Shown piece after piece: positions 31,767 through 40,782 of a stretch of 64,000 nucleotides of DNA. Below the pieces are notes generated by a model. That model was not told the DNA's origin. It did not search any database and worked only from the letters and a program-made list of their open reading frames with translations. Source of the DNA: Parabacteroides timonensis (GTDB taxonomy: Bacteria > Bacteroidota > Bacteroidia > Bacteroidales > Tannerellaceae); NCBI RefSeq assembly GCF_900128505.1, contig NZ_LT669941.1, positions 1,649,848 to 1,713,847 of the forward strand, read 5' to 3'. Position 1 is the stretch's first letter; every line of letters begins with the position of its first letter. Made by a program: the position numbers and the translations under genes.

Positions 31767-34034
31767 TCATTCTTTTTTATTCCGGGAGGCGGCAATTGTC
31801 AATTGCCCCAATGCTACTCCCCCATCGTTACAAAGTATACGGCCAGGAACATACAACGGTATGCCGGCTTCGGCAAAAAGACGTTGTAGTTGTTCCGTCA
31901 ACCTTTTATTTTGAAAACAGCCACCGGAAATAACTACACGGCTGGCTTCATTTTGCTTTAGAAGAAATTTGACTTCCTCCAGCAAGACTTTAGCAATCGT
32001 ATTATGAAAGCGAGCAGAAATATCACAAACAGATATTCCCGAGGCCAAATCATTCAATATACCCTCAAACAACGGGAAGAAAGATATAATACCTTCTTTT
32101 ATTATAACCGGATAACGGTCGTCGGGTTCAATCGATGCTATTTGTTCAAGCCGCACCGGAGCTTCAGCCTGATGAGACGATATATCACAAAGACCAAGTA
32201 AAGAAGCAACAGCATCAAAAAGTCGACCGGCACTAGAAGTATATGGAGTATTCACTCCTTTCTCCATCATAGCCATCAATATCCGAATCTTCTGCTCCCC
32301 TATCCGTTCAACAAACCCATCCGGGAAACGAACGGCATCCCTGAAATAATGCCATAAGAAAGCTACCGCCATTCTCCAGGGTTCGACAGAAGCTTTATCA
32401 CCACCAGGCAACGGGATATATTCGAAATGTGACAAACGACGATACGACTTACGGTCACAAAGAAAGAACTCGCCTCCCCATACTTTTCCATCATCACCTA
32501 ATCCCGTACCATCGAGTATGATGGCTATTACCGGTTCATGCAATCCGTACTCCAACATGCAGGCAGCAGCATGGGCATGATGATGCTGCACCTTTATCAA
32601 AGGTAATCCAGTCTGTAATGCTACACGTTCTGCCTCTTGTGACGATAAATAATCGGGGTGCAAATCACATACTAAAGAGGTTGGCATAAAACGGAAAAGA
32701 TGTTGCAACCGTTCTAACGATTCCTTGTAAAAACTAAATGTTTCCCAGTTCTTCAAATCACCGATATACTGGCTTTGCAAGATCGTATCACCTTTCCCTA
32801 ATGCGAATGTATTCACTTTCTCCGCACCGAAAGCCAGGATTCCTTCTACCTCCATATCTGCGAAGAATGGTTCCGGGGCATAACCGCGCGAACGGCGGAT
32901 CAGGCAAGGTTGTCCACCGCAAACTTGCAAGACCGAATCATCGACCCGATTGTGGATAGCGCGGTTGTGATGAAGTAACAACGATACTTTTCCGGATAAC
33001 TGTTCGTCAGCTTCTTCAGGAGTAATGGCAATCGGGTAATCGCTCAGATTGCCACTGGTCATAACCAGTGCAGATATGTCAAGAGTCGCAAACCAGTCAT
33101 AATGCAAAGGCATATATGGCAACATACAACCCAAGGTTTTCATATCCTTATTGATCTCCGCAGCAAGAGATTTCTTTTGTTTTAGTAAAACGATAGGACG
33201 ACGCCAGGACATCAGACAGGCCTCTTCCACCGGATCGGCCTCGACATACTCTTTCAGTTGCTCGACAGTACGAAACATCACGGCAAAAGGCTTACTATCA
33301 CGCTGTTTTATTTCACGCAGGCGAGCTACCGCATATTTATTTGCCGCATCACATATCAGATGATAACCTCCAATACCTTTCGCTGCAATCACTTTCCCTT
33401 CACGAAGCAGCCGACAAGAAAGATGAAGGAGTTCCCGATAATCGGTTATCCTTACATTATTATATATAGCATAATAAAATGGTCCGCAATGATTACACGC
33501 AACGGGTTGCGCATGAAAACGCCTGTCGTCGACAGTTGTGTATTCTCCCCTGCAATCAGGACACATGGTAAAAGCAGACATCGTAGTCTGCTTCCGGTCG
33601 TACGGAAGATCGCAGATAATGGAGAAACGCGGTCCGCAATGCGTACAGTTTATAAAAGGATATTGCAAACGATGGGGCTGCTCCTCCCTGTCAGACAGGC
33701 ATTCCGGACAAACTGCAATATCAGGAGCCACCTGTGTGACCTCATCCGATTCCGAATAACTGGGTGTAATGGAAAAATCGGCATAGTCGGCAGTCACAAC
33801 CTCTGTTTCTGTCACCTCGATAGAATGGATCACTGCGACAACTGGATGTTCCTTTTTTATACGGGAAATGAACCGATCACATTGTTCCGAAGTCAGGACA
33901 GCACGTATACAAACACCGTTATTCCGGTTATCAACTTCCCCTTTTATCTCCATCTCGTTCGCGATACGATAGATAAAAGGACGAAAGCCAACGCCTTGCA
34001 CTAATCCACGGATTGTCAATATCGAAATCTTCAC
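31767..34034 (-). CDS. hypF: Carbamoyltransferase HypF
   Basis: A 755-residue protein, GTG start at 34034 with AAAGG directly before it. Domains in order: acylphosphatase (RGLVQGVGFRPFIYRIA), two C4 zinc fingers (CPECLSD...CTHC; CPDCRGE...CNHC), YrdC-like domain (GKVIAAKGIGGYHLICDA), and the Kae1-like carbamoyltransferase domain (VQHHHAHAAACMLE, ISGGCFQNKRLTEQL). It activates carbamoyl phosphate as the source of the CN ligands of the Fe site, passing it to HypE. Its promoter is shared back-to-back with hypC. Confidence 0.97.
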   Translation of the reverse strand: MKISILTIRGLVQGVGFRPFIYRIANEMEIKGEVDNRNNGVCIRAVLTSEQCDRFISRIKKEHPVVAVIHSIEVTETEVVTADYADFSITPSYSESDEVTQVAPDIAVCPECLSDREEQPHRLQYPFINCTHCGPRFSIICDLPYDRKQTTMSAFTMCPDCRGEYTTVDDRRFHAQPVACNHCGPFYYAIYNNVRITDYRELLHLSCRLLREGKVIAAKGIGGYHLICDAANKYAVARLREIKQRDSKPFAVMFRTVEQLKEYVEADPVEEACLMSWRRPIVLLKQKKSLAAEINKDMKTLGCMLPYMPLHYDWFATLDISALVMTSGNLSDYPIAITPEEADEQLSGKVSLLLHHNRAIHNRVDDSVLQVCGGQPCLIRRSRGYAPEPFFADMEVEGILAFGAEKVNTFALGKGDTILQSQYIGDLKNWETFSFYKESLERLQHLFRFMPTSLVCDLHPDYLSSQEAERVALQTGLPLIKVQHHHAHAAACMLEYGLHEPVIAIILDGTGLGDDGKVWGGEFFLCDRKSYRRLSHFEYIPLPGGDKASVEPWRMAVAFLWHYFRDAVRFPDGFVERIGEQKIRILMAMMEKGVNTPYTSSAGRLFDAVASLLGLCDISSHQAEAPVRLEQIASIEPDDRYPVIIKEGIISFFPLFEGILNDLASGISVCDISARFHNTIAKVLLEEVKFLLKQNEASRVVISGGCFQNKRLTEQLQRLFAEAGIPLYVPGRILCNDGGVALGQLTIAASRNKKE

Positions 34035-34058
34035 CCTTTATGATTTTAACTGTTCTGA

Positions 34059-34090
34059 CAAATATAGATGGTTTAACCTTAATAAACAAA
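34059..34090 (-). promoter_or_regulatory. Promoter of hypFAB
   Basis: On the minus strand TTTG (34087-34090), a 20-base spacer and TATATTTG (34059-34066), 25 bases before the GTG start. Confidence 0.72.
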
Positions 34091-34178
34091 CCGACCGAAC
34101 AACAATACCAATAATCTTTATCTATCAATTAATAGATAATATGTATCATTTCACACACCTTTTCTAAAACATATTACC

Positions 34179-34186
34179 TACTTTTG
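34179..34186 (+). promoter_or_regulatory. -7 box of the hypCDE-hydrogenase promoter
   Basis: TACTTTTG lies 28 bases before hypC. With 34059-34090 this makes a divergent control region of about 180 bases. No -33 TTTG is clear. Confidence 0.55.
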
Positions 34187-34214
34187 AAGTTGTTAATAAA
34201 AAACAAATAAGCTT

Positions 34215-34442
34215 ATGTGTCTGGCAATACCCGGTAAAATAGTAAATATAGACCGCTCCGAACCTGACCTGACAATGGCCAAAGTCGATTTCAGCGGTAT
34301 CATGAAAGATATATGTATCCAATGGGTAGATGTATCGGAAGGTGACTATATCCTGGCTCATGCTGGTATGGCGATCTCCGTAGTGGACGCCCGGGAAGCA
34401 GAAGAAACACTGGAAGACCTCAAGAAGCTGGAACGCTTATGA
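34215..34442 (+). CDS. hypC: Hydrogenase maturation chaperone HypC
   Basis: A 75-residue protein starting MCLAIPGKIV; Cys2 carries the Fe(CN)2CO precursor between HypD and the large subunit. Ends in an ATGA overlap with hypD (34439-34442). Confidence 0.97.
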   Translation: MCLAIPGKIVNIDRSEPDLTMAKVDFSGIMKDICIQWVDVSEGDYILAHAGMAISVVDAREAEETLEDLKKLERL

Positions 34443-35524
34443 AATACGTTGACGAATACAGAGACAACGAACAAGTACAATCGTTACTCCGGGCTATCCG
34501 GAAAGTGACTACCCAACCATGGCATATTATGGAGATATGCGGTGGACAGACACACGCCATTGCCCGCCATCGACTGGAGGAATTATTACCGGAAGAGATC
34601 CGACTGCTTCATGGCCCCGGATGTCCGGTTTGCGTAACCCCGGTTTCCCTGATCGACCAGGCATTGGAACTAGCCAAACAACCTTCTGTCATACTGGCTT
34701 CATTCGGAGATATGATGCGTGTACCGGGAACAAAAGAAGACCTGCTGCAAGCCAAAGCACACGGAGCTGATGTCCGCATGCTTTATTCCCCGCTCGATGC
34801 CGTCGGACTGGCAGAAGCAAATCCGGATAAAGAAATAATCTTCTTTGCCATCGGTTTCGAGACAACAGCGCCTGTCCACATGATGGCCCTGAAAGAGGCA
34901 CAGCGTAGAAAACTATCGAACTTTTCGCTCCTCACCTCTCTGTTTACAGTTCCCCCGGCTATGGAAGCGATTCTTTCCGATCCGGAATGTAAGGTAGACG
35001 GATTTCTGACAGCCGGCCATGTTTGTGCCATTACCGGGAATGCAGCCTATCATCGATTAGCAGAAAAATATAAGACACCGATGGTTGTTACCGGCTTCGA
35101 ACCAGTCGATTTATTATACGGGATCTACCGTTGCCTCCTACAATTGGAAAACGGAAGCTGTCTTGTAGAGAATGCCTACAAGCGCGTCGTCCCCGAAGAA
35201 GGGAATCCGGTTGCCCGCGCCTTGATGGATGAAACACTCGAACCATGTGATCAGGAATGGCGTGGCATCGGTGTTATTCCAAACAGTGGTTTGCAGTTAA
35301 AGAAAAAGTATGCCAAATATTCCTCCTGGGAGAAATTTCCGTTCCTTCCGAGAGAAACTGAAATTTCATCCGAATGTATTGCTGGAAACATCATGAGAGG
35401 CGTGAATCAACCCTCCGACTGTCCTTTCTTTGGAAAGACTTGTTCACCGGAACATCCGATAGGGGCACCGATGGTTTCGTCCGAGGGAGTTTGTGCGGCA
35501 TACTATAAATATAGAAAGATATGA
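34439..35524 (+). CDS. hypD: Fe-cofactor assembly protein HypD
   Basis: A 361-residue protein with the family motifs CGGQTHAI, LHGPGCPVCVTP, and FAIGFETTAPVHM plus C-terminal cysteines (NCP-like DCPFFGKTCSPEHPIGAPMVSSEG) that hold the [4Fe-4S] cluster. With HypC and HypE it builds the Fe(CN)2CO unit. Overlaps hypE by ATGA. Confidence 0.97.
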   Translation: MKYVDEYRDNEQVQSLLRAIRKVTTQPWHIMEICGGQTHAIARHRLEELLPEEIRLLHGPGCPVCVTPVSLIDQALELAKQPSVILASFGDMMRVPGTKEDLLQAKAHGADVRMLYSPLDAVGLAEANPDKEIIFFAIGFETTAPVHMMALKEAQRRKLSNFSLLTSLFTVPPAMEAILSDPECKVDGFLTAGHVCAITGNAAYHRLAEKYKTPMVVTGFEPVDLLYGIYRCLLQLENGSCLVENAYKRVVPEEGNPVARALMDETLEPCDQEWRGIGVIPNSGLQLKKKYAKYSSWEKFPFLPRETEISSECIAGNIMRGVNQPSDCPFFGKTCSPEHPIGAPMVSSEGVCAAYYKYRKI

Positions 35525-36567
35525 AGAATGAAGATTTTAGTTGTCCAATTCCATTTAGCGACTCCGATTGTGTACTGATGGCACATGGAGGCGGCGGGCG
35601 GATGACGCATCAGCTGATCAGCAACATATTCTATCCAGCTTTCCGCAATCCGTTGCTGGAACAGGATCATGATGGTTGTGTCTTTCCTGTCCGGGAAGGG
35701 CGGATGGCCTGTTCGACCGACTCGTTCGTTGTCGATCCGATCTTCTTTCCCGGTGGCGACATCGGCGACCTGGCTGTGAACGGAACGGTGAACGACCTGG
35801 CCTGTTGCGGTGCCCGTCCACTCTATCTGACTGCCGGATTTATACTGGAAGAAGGATTCCTGCTGGCCGACCTACAACGCATCGTACAATCCATGCGCCG
35901 TGCTGCCGATAAAGCCGGTGTACAAATCGTAGCAGGCGATACCAAAGTTGTCGAACGAGGTAAATGTGATAAACTCTTTATCAATACCAGTGGCATCGGA
36001 GTCGTGCCCGAAGGGATCCGTATCGCTCCCGATCGTGTTCAACCGGGTGATGTAGTCATTTGTAGCGGAGCAATCGGAGCACATGGCATCACCATTCTTT
36101 CCGCTCGCGAAAGCCTCGGATTTGAAACAAACCTGAAAAGTGATACAGTTTCGTTAAACAATATGCTTTCTCAGTTGTTAAAAATTATAGAGGAAGTCCA
36201 TGTCCTGCGTGATCCGACACGAGGAGGAGTAAGCGGAACATTGAACGAGATAGCAAAAACAGCCAACGTGGAAATCGTACTGGATGAAGCAGCCCTCCCG
36301 ATCCCCGACGCCGTGAAAGGAGCTTCGGAAATATTGGGACTTGATCCGCTTTACGTAGCCAACGAAGGACTGGTATTAGTTATCCTGCCGGAAGCCCGGG
36401 CACAGGAAGCACTTGCGATCATGAACAACTTCCCGGAAGGAAGGGACGCTACGATCATCGGCCGTGTAACCGCAAAAGGAAACGCGATCGTAAAGATGAA
36501 AACACTATACGGTAATTACCGCATCGTCGATATGCTGAGTGGTGAACAATTACCACGTATTTGCTAA
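35521..36567 (+). CDS. hypE: Carbamoyl dehydratase HypE
   Basis: A 348-residue PurM-like protein: LMAHGGGGRMTHQLI at the N-terminus, VVDPIFFPGGDIG, DPTRGGVSGTLNEI, and the obligatory C-terminal Cys (LPRIC) that is carbamoylated by HypF and dehydrated to thiocyanate. The intact Cys end says the gene is functional. Followed 24 bases later by the hydrogenase small subunit. Confidence 0.97.
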   Translation: MKNEDFSCPIPFSDSDCVLMAHGGGGRMTHQLISNIFYPAFRNPLLEQDHDGCVFPVREGRMACSTDSFVVDPIFFPGGDIGDLAVNGTVNDLACCGARPLYLTAGFILEEGFLLADLQRIVQSMRRAADKAGVQIVAGDTKVVERGKCDKLFINTSGIGVVPEGIRIAPDRVQPGDVVICSGAIGAHGITILSARESLGFETNLKSDTVSLNNMLSQLLKIIEEVHVLRDPTRGGVSGTLNEIAKTANVEIVLDEAALPIPDAVKGASEILGLDPLYVANEGLVLVILPEARAQEALAIMNNFPEGRDATIIGRVTAKGNAIVKMKTLYGNYRIVDMLSGEQLPRIC

Positions 36568-36591
36568 AGCAAACCAATAAATTACTAAGAT

Positions 36592-37689
36592 ATGGAAGAA
36601 AAAAGACCGACCGTCTACGAGGAGTGCCGACAGAAAGGTATCTCCCGAAGGGATTTCCTGAAATTCTGCACTACCATGGCCGCCCTTATGGGATTGGAAG
36701 CATCCGGCGTTGCACAGGTTGTTAACGCACTGGAAACAAAGCCACGTCTGCCGGTTATCTGGCTTCACCTGCAGGAATGTACCTGCTGTACAGAGTCATT
36801 CATCCGCGCCGCCCATCCGATCGTGGCGACTCTCCTACTCGATAAGATCTCACTCGATTATACAGAAACACTGATGGCTGCCGCCGGCGAACAAGCCGAA
36901 GCGGCCAAGGAGGAAACCATGAAGAAATATCATGGCGAATACCTGCTTATGATTGAAGGATCGATCCCGACAAAAGACGAAGGTTATTGTTGTGTAGGCG
37001 GTAAAAGTGCCTTACAGATCACGCAGGAGGCAGCAGAAGGTGCCAAGGCGATTATTGCTTGGGGAAACTGTGCCTGTGCCGGTTGCGTACAGGCTGCCAA
37101 CCCGAATCCGACAGGAGCCAAAGCGATCCATAAAGTAATAAAAGGGAAACCTATTATCAATGTACAAGGTTGTCCTCCTATCGCCGATGTGATGGCCGGC
37201 GTCATTATCTATATGCTGACGTTCGAACGCATGCCGCAACTCGATGGCCTGGGACGTCCGAAGATGTTCTATTCACGCCGTGTTCACGACACCTGCTATC
37301 GCCGCGCCAACTTCGATGCCGGTCTGTTCGTTGAAAGCTTCGACGATGAGAATGCCAAGAAAGGTTATTGTCTCTACAAAGTGGGGTGTAAAGGGCCGAG
37401 TACCTACAACTCGTGCGGTATCATCAAATGGAACGAAGGAACAAGTTACCCGATCCAAAGCGGTCACCCCTGCCTGGGATGCAGCGAAGAGAATTTCTGG
37501 GATAACAGCCCGTTCTATAAACGGATGCCCGACGTCCACGGCTTCGGCATCGAAGCGACAGCCGACCAGATCGGCCTTGCCCTGGGAGCTGCAACAGCTG
37601 CCGGTATCGCCGTTCATGCCGTTGCCACCAATATCCGGAAGAAGGAGTTGATCGACAATGAAGAACCGGAAAGTAAATCTAACATCTAA
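36592..37689 (+). CDS. hyaA: [NiFe]-hydrogenase small subunit
   Basis: A 365-residue protein with a Tat signal (SRRDFLKFCTTMAALMGL, twin Arg19-Arg20) that exports the folded heterodimer. The mature part has CTCCTESFIRAAHP for the proximal FeS cluster, then GNCACAGCVQAANPNP, INVQGCPP and cysteine-rich medial and distal cluster segments (HDTCYRRANFD; KGPSTYNSCG; HPCLGCSEENFWD). A C-terminal hydrophobic helix (GLALGAATAAGIAVHAVAT) anchors it to cytochrome b. This resembles the group 1 uptake hydrogenases (HyaA/HybO). Symbol by analogy. Confidence 0.95.
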   Translation: MEEKRPTVYEECRQKGISRRDFLKFCTTMAALMGLEASGVAQVVNALETKPRLPVIWLHLQECTCCTESFIRAAHPIVATLLLDKISLDYTETLMAAAGEQAEAAKEETMKKYHGEYLLMIEGSIPTKDEGYCCVGGKSALQITQEAAEGAKAIIAWGNCACAGCVQAANPNPTGAKAIHKVIKGKPIINVQGCPPIADVMAGVIIYMLTFERMPQLDGLGRPKMFYSRRVHDTCYRRANFDAGLFVESFDDENAKKGYCLYKVGCKGPSTYNSCGIIKWNEGTSYPIQSGHPCLGCSEENFWDNSPFYKRMPDVHGFGIEATADQIGLALGAATAAGIAVHAVATNIRKKELIDNEEPESKSNI

Positions 37690-37701
37690 ATTCGTATTAC
37701 C

Positions 37702-39423
37702 ATGTCTGAAAGAATCGTTATAGACCCTATCACCCGTATTGAAGGCCATCTGCGGGTAGAAGCAGCTATCGAAGGCGGCAAGATTAAAGATGCTTACAGT
37801 TCCGGTACGATGGTACGCGGAATAGAAAATATAGTACGCGACCGCGACCCGCGTGATGCTTGGGTATTTGTGGGACGTGTTTGTGGAGTATGTACTTCTA
37901 TCCATTCGCTTTGTTCCGTCCGTGCGGTGGAAAATGCACTGGATATCACCATTCCCCCTAATGCTGAAATGGTACGCAATATCATGGAAGCGGTACTTTA
38001 TATGCACGATCATACAGTGCATTTCTACCAATTGCATGCGCTGGACTGGGTGGATATCGTATCCGGTCTGAAGGCCGACCCGAAGAAAGCCGCCCTCCTT
38101 GCCCAGCAACTCTCGCCGTGGGCCAAGAATACGGAAGGCTATTTCAAAGCGACACAAGACCGCCTGAAGAAGTTCGTTGCCAGCGGGCAACTGGGTATCT
38201 TCGCCAACGGTTACTGGGGACATCCGGCCTACAAACTGACACCTGAGCAGAACCTGATAGCCACGGTTCATTATCTCGAAGCCCTGGAATGGCAGAAGGA
38301 GATCGTCAAGGTACATGCAGTCTTCGGCGGAAAGAACCCGCATCCGAACTTCCTTGTCGGCGGTATGCCATGCAGCATCGACCTGAATGAGGCCAACTCG
38401 ATCAATGCCGAACGCCTGGCACTGGTAAAACAAAAATTACAGGAAGGAAAAGACTTTATCGACCAGGTATATATTCCTGACCTATTGATGATCGCCGAAG
38501 TTTACAAAGACGAATGGAGCAAGATAGGCGGCGGCGTTAGCAACTACCTGTCGTACGGAGACTTTCCTCTTCACGGATACGCCGGTATAGAAGACTTCAT
38601 GAGTCCGCGCGGTATCGTACTGGATCGCGATCTCAGCAAGGTACATCCGGTGGATGCCAATTCATCCGAAGAAATAAAAGAATACATCTATCATTCCTGG
38701 TATAAATACACGGAAGGCGATAAAGCCGGTCTGCACCCTTACGATGGAGAAACCAATCTGGATTATACCGGCCCGAAACCTCCTTACAAACACCTGGATG
38801 TAGAAGATAAATACAGCTGGATCAAAACCCCACGCTGGAAAGGACATGCTATGGAAGTAGGTCCGTTAGCCCGTCTGATCGTATCCTATGCTGCAGGCAA
38901 GGAACCCCAGAAATCGGCTGTCGACAATGTGCTGAAAGCACTCAACCTGCCGCCCGAAGCCCTCTTCTCTACCTTGGGACGCACGGCTGCCCGTGGTATC
39001 GAAACGCAGCTGGTAGCCGGATGGGCACTCGAATTCTTCGACCAACTGATGAAGAACCTGGAAAACGGGGATTCCCGTATGGCAAACCCCGTCATGTGGG
39101 AAAACGAGAACTGGCCGAAGAAAGCACAAGGCGTCGGACTGACCGAAGCCCCTCGCGGAGCCCTCGCCCACTTCATCGTGATCGAAAACAACCGGGTGAA
39201 AAACTACCAGATGGTAGTTCCTACCACCTGGAACGCCTCGCCAAGGGATGAAAACGGCAACCTTTCACCCTATGAATCGGCTCTGATCGGCACACCGATA
39301 CACGACGCCAATCAGCCGCTCGAAATCCTACGGACGATCCACTCCTTCGACCCCTGCCTGGCCTGTGCTGTGCACCTGTATGACGAAGAAGGGAAGTATG
39401 TGCATCAAATGGATACGTTTTAA
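37702..39423 (+). CDS. hyaB: [NiFe]-hydrogenase large subunit
   Basis: A 573-residue catalytic subunit. N-terminal L1 motif RIEGHLRVE, then GRVCGVCTSIHSL, providing two Ni-Fe Cys ligands; C-terminal DPCLACAVH gives the other two. The 15 residues after that His form the tail to be removed by the endopeptidase at 40299. Together with the small subunit it oxidises H2 at the periplasmic face of the membrane. Gap to the small subunit is 12 bases. Confidence 0.96.
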   Translation: MSERIVIDPITRIEGHLRVEAAIEGGKIKDAYSSGTMVRGIENIVRDRDPRDAWVFVGRVCGVCTSIHSLCSVRAVENALDITIPPNAEMVRNIMEAVLYMHDHTVHFYQLHALDWVDIVSGLKADPKKAALLAQQLSPWAKNTEGYFKATQDRLKKFVASGQLGIFANGYWGHPAYKLTPEQNLIATVHYLEALEWQKEIVKVHAVFGGKNPHPNFLVGGMPCSIDLNEANSINAERLALVKQKLQEGKDFIDQVYIPDLLMIAEVYKDEWSKIGGGVSNYLSYGDFPLHGYAGIEDFMSPRGIVLDRDLSKVHPVDANSSEEIKEYIYHSWYKYTEGDKAGLHPYDGETNLDYTGPKPPYKHLDVEDKYSWIKTPRWKGHAMEVGPLARLIVSYAAGKEPQKSAVDNVLKALNLPPEALFSTLGRTAARGIETQLVAGWALEFFDQLMKNLENGDSRMANPVMWENENWPKKAQGVGLTEAPRGALAHFIVIENNRVKNYQMVVPTTWNASPRDENGNLSPYESALIGTPIHDANQPLEILRTIHSFDPCLACAVHLYDEEGKYVHQMDTF

Positions 39424-39434
39424 ATAGTATTGCT

Positions 39435-40175
39435 ATGAAAAGTCGCAAGAAACGTCTTACTGAAGTATATGTATGGGAACTTCCTGTACGTATCTACCAT
39501 TGGGTGAATGCCTTGTGTATCGTCATACTGTGCATCACCGGATTTATTATTGCAGATCCGCCAGCCATACTGAATGCATCGGAAGCCTATTTCAGCTATT
39601 GGTTCGGCATCGTCCGTTTCATCCATTTTGTAGCGGCATTCGTATTCTTCTTCAACTTTGTATTCCGTCTCTACTGGGGATTTGTAGGAAACCGCTTTGC
39701 CCAGTGGACAAACTTCATTCCACTAAAGAAATCACAGTGGCAGGAAGTATTGGAAGTAATAAAGGTGGACATCCTGATGATAAAGAACAAACCGGTCGAA
39801 AGTATCGGACATAATGCATTGGCCAGCCTGATCTATTTCGGTACGTTCTGGGCTTTCTTGTTGCAAAGTATTACGGGTTTCGGACTGTATGCTAAAATGA
39901 GCCAGTCCTTCTTCCCGCAACTGTTCGCCTGGACAATCCCGTTAATGGGTGGCGACCTGATGGCCCGGCAGATCCATCACTTCCTTATGTGGTTCTTTAT
40001 CCTCTTCGCGATCGTGCATATCTATCTGGTATTCTATCACGATTATATCGAACAGCGCGGTGAAACCTCCTCCATCATTGGAGGTTGGAAGTTTATCGAA
40101 GAAGATATTGCAGACAAGGAAGAGATTACGGAGACAGCCGAAACAATCACAAAGATTGCAAAGAAACATGAATAG
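39435..40175 (+). CDS. hyaC: Ni/Fe-hydrogenase b-type cytochrome subunit
   Basis: A 246-residue membrane protein: four or five transmembrane helices (about residues 20-40, 58-80, 122-145, 178-200), with candidate haem His in RIYHWVNA and HHFLMWFFI near the C-terminal helix. It passes electrons from H2 to the quinone pool. The C-terminus is a charged cytoplasmic tail. Eleven bases separate it from the large subunit. Confidence 0.93.
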   Translation: MKSRKKRLTEVYVWELPVRIYHWVNALCIVILCITGFIIADPPAILNASEAYFSYWFGIVRFIHFVAAFVFFFNFVFRLYWGFVGNRFAQWTNFIPLKKSQWQEVLEVIKVDILMIKNKPVESIGHNALASLIYFGTFWAFLLQSITGFGLYAKMSQSFFPQLFAWTIPLMGGDLMARQIHHFLMWFFILFAIVHIYLVFYHDYIEQRGETSSIIGGWKFIEEDIADKEEITETAETITKIAKKHE

Positions 40176-40200
40176 CTTAGCACTATAAAGCCACCCCAAT

Positions 40201-40292
40201 AACACTACTGTGCTACTACCAGCAACACAGTAGTGTTACTTATATCAGCACAATAGTGCTACATACAATGACATAGTAGTGCTATTAACAAC
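40201..40292. repeat. 23-bp-period array of 14-bp palindromes upstream of the protease gene
   Basis: Four units start at 40201, 40224, 40247 and 40270, exactly 23 bp apart. Each opens with a palindrome of the form RRCAC-NNNN-GTGYT (AACACTACTGTGCT, AACACAGTAGTGTT, AGCACAATAGTGCT, GACATAGTAGTGCT) followed by nine variable bases. A degenerate fifth copy may start near 40179. The first two units together can form a 12-bp stem hairpin (40201-40212 with 40226-40237). Confidence 0.88.
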
Positions 40293-40298
40293 GACAGA

Positions 40299-40748
40299 AT
40301 GGAAAAGAAAACTCTTATATTAGGTGTCGGCAACTTGTTGCTGAAAGACGAAGGAGTCGGTATCCACGTGATACAGGCCCTGGAAAAAGAAAAGCTTCCC
40401 GCCCATGTCACCCTGATGGATGGCGGGACGGGAGGCCTTCATCTGATCAGTTGGTTGACAGGCTACGATCATATCATCATGGTAGACGCCACCCTCGATA
40501 GCAACCCACCGGGAACCGTCCGCCTGATCCGTCCCCAATACGCCAGTGACTACCCTCCCTTGATGAGCGCACACGAAATCGGCCTGCGTGACATGATCGA
40601 AACCATGATCCTGACCGACGATCTCCCCGAAGTACACTTGATCGTGGTCTCCGCCGCCAACCTGAATGAGGTAAATATGGAACTGACTCCAGAAGTAGAG
40701 GCTTCCATTTCGGAGGTGATAAGAATAATAAAGAAATTGATTTTGTGA
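40299..40748 (+). CDS. hyaD: Hydrogenase maturation endopeptidase (HyaD-like)
   Basis: A 149-residue M52-family protease. It has LGVGNLLLKDEGVGIHV (acidic Ni-sensing residue at Glu in DEG), the second ligand Asp in MVDATLD, and the His in SAHEIGLRD. It cuts the C-terminal tail of the large subunit after nickel insertion. It is last in the hydrogenase cluster, separated from the cytochrome gene by the 23-bp array (123-base gap). Confidence 0.95.
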   Translation: MEKKTLILGVGNLLLKDEGVGIHVIQALEKEKLPAHVTLMDGGTGGLHLISWLTGYDHIIMVDATLDSNPPGTVRLIRPQYASDYPPLMSAHEIGLRDMIETMILTDDLPEVHLIVVSAANLNEVNMELTPEVEASISEVIRIIKKLIL

Positions 40749-40782
40749 TCATGGAATGGAAATAAAGCATAGCCCCCTTCTT

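Noticed and set aside
37273..38433. 386-codon open frame on the minus strand
   Set aside because: Antisense to both hydrogenase subunits, no domain or own start signals.
40201..40292. Simple terminator of the hydrogenase operon
   Set aside because: A hairpin can form between the first two units, but there is no T-run and the 23-bp period over four units is not explained by a terminator.
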